From positions 1 through 64,000 of the forward strand of contig VGHA01000001.1 of the NCBI GenBank assembly GCA_016868375.1: a stretch of 64,000 nt of DNA. Reading direction: 5' to 3'. Origin of the DNA: Betaproteobacteria bacterium. Lineage in GTDB: Bacteria; Pseudomonadota; Gammaproteobacteria; Burkholderiales; Burkholderiaceae_E. Positions 59,030-64,000 of this stretch are shown piece by piece; positions within the stretch are counted from its first letter, which is position 1; each line of letters starts with the position of its first letter. The notes beneath the pieces were generated by a model. The model was not told the DNA's origin, searched no databases, and saw only the letters and a program-made list of their open reading frames with translations. Both the position numbers and the translations under genes were made by a program.

Positions 59030-59797
59030 ATGAATCCCCTTGACTCGTCATACACACGCTGGACCTTCGCAGTGCTCGCCCACATCGCGCTGGTCGTCGC
59101 CTGGTATCTGTTCGTTGAAATCGGGCAGGTACCTAAATTCGTGATGCCGTCGCCTCAAGCCACGCTTGATGCGCTCATGAATCCCAACTACAGCTGGTGG
59201 ACCAACATCGCAGTAACAGGCACCGAAATATTTGGCGGCTATCTGCTGGCTCTGGTCGTAGGGGTGCTGCTGGCGCTGGTCTTCACCTGGTCGCGAACGC
59301 TGGAAGCCTTATGCCTGCCTCTGCTCGTCACACTGAACATGATTCCCAAAGTGGCGCTCGGACCGCTGATCATCGTCTGGTTCAAATACGGCGTATTTCC
59401 GAACACGCTCATGGCGTTCTCAATCGCTGTGTTCCCGATTCTTCTGACAACAGCGCGCGGGCTGCGAGAAATCGAACCGGAGCTGCTCGACCTGGTGAAG
59501 TCTCTGCGGGGTTCACGCTGGCAGGTGTTTGCCAAGATTCAGCTGCCGGGGGCGCTACCGTATATTTTTTCGGGAATGAAGGTGGGGTCCATCCTGGCCG
59601 TGGCCGGTGCAATCGTGGGCGAGTTCCTGGGCTCCGATAAAGGCCTGGGTTACCTGATGCTGCAGGTACAGGTCACGCTGGACACGCCCGCCATGTTCAT
59701 GGCGGTTATCCTGATCACCATTATCGGCATGTTGCTGTACGGATTGGTGCTGCTTCATGAGCGGCTGCTGGTGGTGCGTGATGCGCGTGTAGCCTGA
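59030..59797 (+). CDS. ABC transporter permease (SsuC/TauC-like)
   Basis: A 255-residue permease; ATG 59030 is chosen over the track's 59006. Six hydrophobic segments are visible, and the EAA loop reads EPELLDLVKSLRGSRWQVFAKIQLPGALPYIFSGMKVG. FVMPSPQATLDALMN and VALGPLIIVWFKYG are typical of the SsuC family. It likely pairs with the receptor at 56793 on the opposite strand. The ATPase partner is missing from the neighbourhood, so a distant or shared ATPase is implied. Confidence 0.93.
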   Translation: MNPLDSSYTRWTFAVLAHIALVVAWYLFVEIGQVPKFVMPSPQATLDALMNPNYSWWTNIAVTGTEIFGGYLLALVVGVLLALVFTWSRTLEALCLPLLVTLNMIPKVALGPLIIVWFKYGVFPNTLMAFSIAVFPILLTTARGLREIEPELLDLVKSLRGSRWQVFAKIQLPGALPYIFSGMKVGSILAVAGAIVGEFLGSDKGLGYLMLQVQVTLDTPAMFMAVILITIIGMLLYGLVLLHERLLVVRDARVA

Positions 59798-59851
59798 GAA
59801 CGTCAACGTCGCGCGGACACAGTCAAACGATTACAACCGAGGAGATCATTC

Positions 59852-60847
59852 ATGAACGCTTCCCACACTTTGAAGCCAGGCCTGAAGCTCTGTGCCGCCG
59901 CCTTTCTTTCAATCGCCGTTGCCGGCGCGGCACACGCGCAAACCGAAATCAAGTTCGGCCACGTCGGTGAACCCGGCTCGCTTTATCAGGTGATTGGCGA
60001 CGAATTCGCTCGCCGAGCCAACACGCTTCTGGCGGGGAAGGCGAAGGTGGTCGTGTATGGCAGCAGCCAGTTGGGGGGCGACAAGGAAATGCTGCAAAAG
60101 CTGCGGCTGGGCACACTCGACCTGTCGCTTCCGTCAACCATCATGTCCTCTGAGGTCGATCTCATCGGCATGTTTGAAATGCCTTATATCGTCAAAGATC
60201 GAGCCCATATGGCACGCATCGAAAAAGAGATTTTCTGGCCCGACATCGCGCCTGCGGTGGAAAAGAAAGGCTTGAAAGTGCTCGCGGTATGGGAGAACGG
60301 TTATCGGCATCTGACCAATAACCGTCGCCCGATTAACGTTCCAGACGATCTCAAGGGAATCAAGCTGCGTGTGCCTGAGGGAAAGTGGCGAATCAAGATG
60401 TTTCAGAACTATGGTGCCAGTCCCAGCCCCATGAAGTTCTCAGAGCTGTTCACGGCTCTGCAAACCGGTGTGATGGACGGTCAGGAGAACCCGTTCACGC
60501 AAATTTACTCATCGAAACTGCACGAGGTTCAAAAGTTCCTGTCCCTCTCTGGGCATGTCTACAGCCCGGCGTTCCTCACGGCGGGTCTTAAAAAATTCTC
60601 ATCCCAACCTGAGCCTGTGCGTAAGGCGATTGAGACGGCCGCCCGCGAAACGCAAGCCTTCGTGTACGAGACCGCCACGAAAGCCGAGAAAGACCTGCTC
60701 GACAAAATCCGAGCCAGTGGCATTCAGGTCAATGAAGTCAACAAAGACGCCTTTATTGCTGCAAGCCGCCCAACCTACGAAGAGTTCGGCAAGGAAGTCG
60801 CGGGAGCGAAAGCGCTGATTGACAAAGCCGTCAGCCTCGGTCGGTAG
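59852..60847 (+). CDS. dctP: TRAP transporter DctP-type substrate-binding protein
   Basis: A 331-residue exported receptor with GGAG before the ATG and a signal cleaved near AHAQT. IKFGHVGEPGSLYQVIGDEFARRANTLLAGKAKVVVYGSSQLGGDKEMLQKLRLGTLDLSLPSTIMSS and RRPINVPDDLKGIKLRVPEGKWRIKMFQNYGASPSPMKFSELFTALQTGVMDGQENPF are excellent DctP signatures, including the Arg that binds the ligand carboxylate. It begins a complete dctP-dctQ-dctM set. Its permease genes follow directly. Confidence 0.95.
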   Translation: MNASHTLKPGLKLCAAAFLSIAVAGAAHAQTEIKFGHVGEPGSLYQVIGDEFARRANTLLAGKAKVVVYGSSQLGGDKEMLQKLRLGTLDLSLPSTIMSSEVDLIGMFEMPYIVKDRAHMARIEKEIFWPDIAPAVEKKGLKVLAVWENGYRHLTNNRRPINVPDDLKGIKLRVPEGKWRIKMFQNYGASPSPMKFSELFTALQTGVMDGQENPFTQIYSSKLHEVQKFLSLSGHVYSPAFLTAGLKKFSSQPEPVRKAIETAARETQAFVYETATKAEKDLLDKIRASGIQVNEVNKDAFIAASRPTYEEFGKEVAGAKALIDKAVSLGR

Positions 60848-60851
60848 ACGC

Positions 60852-61397
60852 ATGATCAGCACTCAATCCACGCCACCGCGTGCCGACGCGCTCGCCCGTT
60901 TTCGAGAACGGTACGCCTTGGCCCTCGAGCGCCTTGTGATCATTCTGATGGTGGTGCTCGCTGGAGAGGTCGTCCTGGGCGTCCTCATGCGCGCAATAGG
61001 ACGCCCGCTGGTCTGGTACGACGAAATGGCCTCTGTCCTGTTGGCGTGGCTCACGTTCTACGGGTCGGCACTGGCATCGGCCAGGCGCGCCCATATCGGA
61101 TGCCCCGAACTGGTTGATCAACTGCCCGCGCGGCCCCGGCGACAACTCGCAATCGTTTCGCAAATCATGGTGATCGCCTTCTTCGCCTTGGTGGGGTGGG
61201 TGGGAGCAGTCATTCTTCCAGTGCTTGCGGACGAAATGCTCGTCAGCGTCCCCTGGCTGTCGGCGGCCGTGGTCCAGTCGGTAATTCCCGTCTCAGCCGC
61301 GCTGATCCTGGTTGCCGAAATCCTGAACCTGGTTGACCTGCTTCGGTCGCATCCACCCGGGCAGAGTGGTTCGTCACTTGCTGACGGACTTCATTAG
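60852..61397 (+). CDS. dctQ: TRAP transporter small permease (DctQ)
   Basis: A 181-residue four-helix protein. I start it at ATG 60852, just after the dctP stop; the track's earlier start lies within dctP. LERLVIILMVVLAGEVVLGVLMRAIGRPLVWYDEMASVLLAWLTFYGSALASARRAHIGCPELVDQL is the DctQ pattern, with the charged WYDEMA and the RRAHI interfacial helix. The final helix ends near LVAEILNLVDLL. It links receptor and large permease. Confidence 0.93.
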   Translation: MISTQSTPPRADALARFRERYALALERLVIILMVVLAGEVVLGVLMRAIGRPLVWYDEMASVLLAWLTFYGSALASARRAHIGCPELVDQLPARPRRQLAIVSQIMVIAFFALVGWVGAVILPVLADEMLVSVPWLSAAVVQSVIPVSAALILVAEILNLVDLLRSHPPGQSGSSLADGLH

Positions 61398-61412
61398 CCG
61401 GAGGACCATGAC

Positions 61413-62699
61413 ATGGGCACGATGTTCCTGTTGTTTGCCGCGGTGCTGCTGCTGGTACTGATCAACATTCCGATTGCAGTATCACTCGGCATCGTCTCAG
61501 TCATTGCCATGCTGGTTACGCAGGGCACTGACTCACTGCCAAACGTTGCGCTCGTCATTTATAACGGCGCTACCAACTTTCCGCTGCTAGCCATCCCGCT
61601 GTTCATCCTGGCTGGCGCCATCATGAACGCGTCCGGCATTTCACAGCGGCTGATCGCGTTCGCAGGGGCATTGTTCGGTTGGGTCAGGGGCGGTCTCGCG
61701 CATGTGTCGATCGGCGCTTCGCTGTTCTTTGCTGAGATTTCCGGCTCAGCGGTTGCAGATGTTGCAGCGCTCGGATCGATCCTGATTCCTGGGATGAAGG
61801 AAAAGGGCTACCCCGCACCGTACGCTGCAGCGGCGATGTCTTCTGCAGCCACCCTCGCCGTGATTATTCCGCCTTCAATCCCGATGATCCTCTATGCCGT
61901 CATGGCAGAGGCATCCGTGGTTCAACTGTTTGTCGCGGGCATCGTGCCTGGCCTGATCGGCGCGTTCGGCCTGATGTTGGTCGCCAGCTTTCTCGCCCAT
62001 CGCTACAACCTGCCAAGCGACGAACGTTTCTCACTCCGCCGCGTAATTGAAACCGGTCGCCAGGCGTTCTGGGCATTTCTGCTGCCCATCATCATTCTTG
62101 GCGGCATCTTTGGCGGCATCGTGACCGCCACCGAAGGCGCAGCCCTGGCCGTGGTGGCCGCACTATTCGTAGGACTGGTCATTTACCGGGAACTCGATCT
62201 GAAGACGCTTCGGGCTGCAGTGGTTGAAGGCGGCATTCAAACCGCGGTGGTCATGCTGCTCGTTGCGACCAGCGCGCTGCTTGGCGCATATCTCACCGAG
62301 ATGCAGTCACCGCAGGCGCTCGCCCGCGCTGTGTCCGAGTTCACCAACAACAAATGGCTGATACTCGCGCTTCTCAACGTGCTGTTTCTTTTTCTGGGGA
62401 TGTTTCTGCATTCAGCGGCAGCCATCATCCTGGTGGTACCTATCGTGATGCCATTGGTACGTGCGGCGGGCATCGATCCTGTTCACTTTGGACTCATCGT
62501 TACCATCAACCTTGGAATCGGCCAGCAAACGCCCCCTGTCGCCAGCGTTTTGATGGTGGCCAGTTCAATTGCCAAAGCGTCGGTATGGGACGTCACCCGC
62601 GTGAACGTGTGGTTCATCGGAATTCTGCTGATCGTGCTGATGCTGGTCACCTACGTACCGATTACCGGGATGGGATTGGTGGAGGCGCTCTACCGATAA
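61413..62699 (+). CDS. dctM: TRAP transporter large permease (DctM)
   Basis: A 428-residue polytopic protein behind CGGAGGAC. IPLFILAGAIMNASGISQRLIAFAGALFGWVRGGLAHVSIGASLFFAEISGSAVADVAALGSILIPGMKEKGYPAPYAAAAMSSAATLAVIIPPSIPMILYAVMAEASV is a textbook DctM core. GLIVTINLGIGQQTPPVASVLMV near the end is likewise conserved. It completes the third TRAP system. It converges on upp with a 51-base gap holding a perfect palindrome GCAATGCATTGC at 62726-62737. Confidence 0.95.
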   Translation: MGTMFLLFAAVLLLVLINIPIAVSLGIVSVIAMLVTQGTDSLPNVALVIYNGATNFPLLAIPLFILAGAIMNASGISQRLIAFAGALFGWVRGGLAHVSIGASLFFAEISGSAVADVAALGSILIPGMKEKGYPAPYAAAAMSSAATLAVIIPPSIPMILYAVMAEASVVQLFVAGIVPGLIGAFGLMLVASFLAHRYNLPSDERFSLRRVIETGRQAFWAFLLPIIILGGIFGGIVTATEGAALAVVAALFVGLVIYRELDLKTLRAAVVEGGIQTAVVMLLVATSALLGAYLTEMQSPQALARAVSEFTNNKWLILALLNVLFLFLGMFLHSAAAIILVVPIVMPLVRAAGIDPVHFGLIVTINLGIGQQTPPVASVLMVASSIAKASVWDVTRVNVWFIGILLIVLMLVTYVPITGMGLVEALYR

Positions 62700-62750
62700 C
62701 TGCTGCGTCGGCTGCAGTTGCAGCAGCAATGCATTGCCTGACAGGCGTGT

Positions 62751-63383
62751 TTATTTGGTCCCGAAAATTCTGTCCCCGGCATCACCCAGCCCCGGCACGA
62801 TGTATCCGTGCTCGTTTAGCTGCCGATCGATTGCTGCGGTGTACACCGGCACATCAGGGTGGTGTTGATGGAAATTCGCCAGGCCCTCTGGTGCGGCCAG
62901 CAGGCACACGAAGCGGATGGAGCGAGGCTTGGTCGCGCGGATCCTGTCAACCGAAGCAACCGCTGAGTTGCCGGTGGCCAGCATCGGGTCAAGCACGATG
63001 ACATCGCGCTCGCCCATGTCATGCGGCACTTTGAAGTAGTACTCCACTGCGTTCAAGGTTTCCGGATCTCGAAACAGGCCCACATGCCCTACCCGCGCGC
63101 TGGGTACCACCTCGAGCATGCCATCGAGAAACCCCTGCCCCGCCCGCATGATCGCCACCAGCACAATCTTCTTGCCGTCGATGGTCGGCGCCTGCATCGC
63201 CTCAAGCGGCGTTTCAACGGTAATCATCTGGACCGGCATGTCCCGCAACACCTCATAGGCCATCAGAATGCCGATCTCATGCAGAAGCCTGCGAAAGCTG
63301 TTGGTGCTGGTGTCCTTGCGACGCATCAGCGTGAGCTTGTGCTGAATGAGCGGATGCGTCAGGTGGTGAACCAAATCAGTCAT
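62751..63383 (-). CDS. upp: uracil phosphoribosyltransferase
   Basis: A 210-residue salvage enzyme. [59 protein letters not shown] is the family N-terminus. [37 protein letters not shown] has the catalytic region, [20 protein letters not shown] is the PRPP loop, and [18 protein letters not shown] the uracil-binding C-terminus. It makes UMP from uracil and PRPP. GGAG lies upstream of the ATG. It marks the return to core genome content. Confidence 0.97.
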   Translation of the reverse strand: MTDLVHHLTHPLIQHKLTLMRRKDTSTNSFRRLLHEIGILMAYEVLRDMPVQMITVETPLEAMQAPTIDGKKIVLVAIMRAGQGFLDGMLEVVPSARVGHVGLFRDPETLNAVEYYFKVPHDMGERDVIVLDPMLATGNSAVASVDRIRATKPRSIRFVCLLAAPEGLANFHQHHPDVPVYTAAIDRQLNEHGYIVPGLGDAGDRIFGTK

Positions 63384-63425
63384 GTCGGGTCACTCCGAGG
63401 GTCTTGAGTACAGAAGCTGCTCGGG

Positions 63426-63737
63426 CTACCCGAACCGAAGCGAGCGTAGCCCCACCGTGCGATCGATGATCAGCACCACCAGCAGCGTCATCACGATGCT
63501 GACACTGGATACCGCAGCCGCGGTCGGATCGAAATCCCAGCGCAGATAGTCGAACAATTGCAATGGCAGCGTGGTCATTCCTACCCCCTTCAACAGCAGC
63601 GAAAGGTTGAAGAGGTCAAACGAAATAATGAAGGCAAACAGTGCGCCAGTAATCAGCCCTGGCTTGATAAGCGGCAGCGTGATGCGCCTGAAACAGGTCC
63701 ATGGGCCGGCACCCAGGCTACGACCTGTGGGCCCCAT
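63426..63737 (-). pseudogene. C-terminal fragment of a PotC-like ABC transporter permease
   Basis: This frame of about 100 residues reads [46 protein letters not shown] and [31 protein letters not shown], the EAA loop and last helices of a spermidine/putrescine-type permease. A full permease has about 260-280 residues, and the first 150 or more, with the opening helices, are absent. Upstream of the RSLGAG segment the frame runs into the tRNA-Pro terminator. The copy cannot encode a working permease on its own and is best read as a truncated remnant. Confidence 0.8.
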
Positions 63738-63749
63738 GTGTGCGTGGCT

Positions 63750-63792
63750 GAAAAGAAAACGGGCCAGATCCCTCGTGAGGACTGGCCCGTTT
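63750..63792 (-). terminator. rho-independent terminator of tRNA-Pro
   Basis: On the minus strand AAACGGGCCAG, a 14-base loop region with its own CCTC/GAGG pairing, and CTGGCCCGTTT form a perfect 11-bp stem, followed by the T-rich TTTTCTTTTC. It lies seven bases beyond the CCA end of the tRNA. Confidence 0.9.
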
Positions 63793-63798
63793 GATGCG

Positions 63799-63875
63799 TG
63801 GTCGGGGTGGCGGGATTCGAACTCGCGACCCCTTGCACCCCATGCAAGTGCGCTACCAGGCTGCGCTACACCCCG
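63799..63875 (-). tRNA. tRNA-Pro, anticodon GGG
   Basis: The minus strand folds as a full cloverleaf: CGGGGTG acceptor, GCGC-AGCCTGGTA-GCGC D arm, CTTGC-ATGGGGT-GCAAG anticodon arm, and GCGAG-TTCGAAT-CCCGC-type T arm with CACCCCG closing the acceptor. The anticodon loop ATGGGGT gives GGG for CCC codons. The discriminator A and CCA are encoded. A TATAAT box lies ten bases upstream and a strong terminator downstream. Confidence 0.97.
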
Positions 63876-63884
63876 AAGACCAAG

Positions 63885-63890
63885 ATTATA
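63885..63890 (-). promoter_or_regulatory. -10 box of tRNA-Pro
   Basis: A perfect TATAAT reads toward the tRNA on the minus strand, ten bases before its 5' end, and touches the stop codon of the gene upstream. No strong -35 hexamer is seen about 17 bases further up. Confidence 0.65.
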
Positions 63891-64000
63891 TCAGCGAAGC
63901 AGCTCGAGCGCCTGCTGAAGTGCCTCGCGCACAGAACGATGACCGTCAAACGGGTCAAGCGCGAACGGAAGGCTTGGCTGCTGAGCGTTGTCACGCGTGA
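63891..64000 (-). CDS. C-terminal end of an unidentified protein, partial
   Basis: A minus-strand frame enters from the window edge and ends at TGA after 35 residues reading [17 protein letters not shown] and then [14 protein letters not shown]. The regular helix-forming end and lack of earlier stops suggest real coding, but I cannot name the family from this tail. The stop overlaps the tRNA promoter. Confidence 0.5.
   Translation of the reverse strand, partial: TRDNAQQPSLPFALDPFDGHRSVREALQQALELLR

Noticed and set aside
62700-62737. Terminator between dctM and upp
   Set aside because: CTGCTGC/GCAGCAG has a long loop and GCAATGCATTGC has no loop or U run; neither is a convincing terminator.
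63791-64000. plus-strand ORF beginning [14 protein letters not shown]
   Set aside because: It is the complement of the tRNA-Pro gene; the GGIRTRDP string is a well-known tRNA translation artefact.
1-64000. CRISPR array, insertion sequence, integrase or phage genes
   Set aside because: No regularly spaced repeats, transposase motifs, terminal inverted repeats or integrase-like ORF were seen on either strand.

Overview
The window is a GC-rich, tightly packed bacterial chromosome segment. It looks betaproteobacterial, probably Burkholderiales with an Alcaligenaceae- or Comamonadaceae-like lifestyle. This is inferred from three orphan Bug/TctC-type periplasmic receptors, TAXI- and DctP-type TRAP systems, a DUF3501 gene behind an Fe-S reductase tail, and dense aromatic and sugar-acid catabolic genes. 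I see no insertion sequence, phage, CRISPR or plasmid function. The only RNA gene I can support is a tRNA-Pro(GGG) near the right end.

Layout. 1-770: tail of an Fe-S reductase-like gene plus DUF3501, closed by tandem hairpins. 860-7794: a TAXI-TRAP transporter translationally chained to an oligogalacturonate-lyase-like beta-propeller and an amidohydrolase, then a DUF1445 (D-glutamate cyclase-like) protein and an alpha/beta hydrolase. 7803-11611: two polysaccharide-deacetylase/PuuE-like enzymes, a second alpha/beta hydrolase and a metallo-beta-lactamase-fold hydrolase. 11679-17331: a luciferase-like monooxygenase followed by a complete Liv-type ABC importer (livH-M-G-F-K order). 17613-21175: an NMT1-like receptor, a class II aldolase, the debris of an isocitrate/isopropylmalate-type dehydrogenase, pyroglutamyl peptidase and an Asp/Glu racemase-family enzyme.

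21172-30673 (minus strand) is the most interesting block. It is a nine-gene run encoding a Rieske ring-hydroxylating oxygenase (alpha and beta), a lone TRAP receptor, a three-part molybdenum hydroxylase split around an enolase-superfamily enzyme and a VOC protein, and a flavin monooxygenase. This looks like a complete but unassigned pathway for an aromatic or N-heteroaromatic compound.

30853-39523 holds a membrane-anchored TolB-like/TPR protein, a heme-oxygenase-like (PqqC/HDO-type) protein paired with an SDR, three orphan Bug receptors, a SnoaL-like protein, an HpcH/HpaI aldolase, a VOC protein and a carboxymuconolactone decarboxylase-like protein. 39537-47431 is an IclR-centred divergent locus. 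Leftward it has dctPQM, a frameshifted glutathione S-transferase and a fumarylacetoacetate hydrolase-family gene. Rightward it has the regulator, an MhpA-like flavin hydroxylase and a PhyH-type dioxygenase.

47434-55785 is a sugar-acid module: otnI, otnC and otnK, a TIM-barrel isomerase, a DUF993 aldolase-like protein and a Gfo/Idh/MocA oxidoreductase, with a divergent core-MetE-like protein and a nucleotide-sugar-epimerase-like protein. 55817-62699 adds a two-domain GNAT, an NMT1-like receptor, a DapA-like lyase, an ABC permease lacking an ATPase, and a third TRAP system. 62751-64000 returns to housekeeping (upp, tRNA-Pro), with a truncated PotC-like permease between them.

Taken together this is a transport-plus-catabolism island. 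It has ten periplasmic receptor genes and dozens of oxidoreductases, lyases and hydrolases, but only one recognisable transcription factor. Functions below are read from motifs and family memory. No database search was run, and substrates are inferred unless stated.
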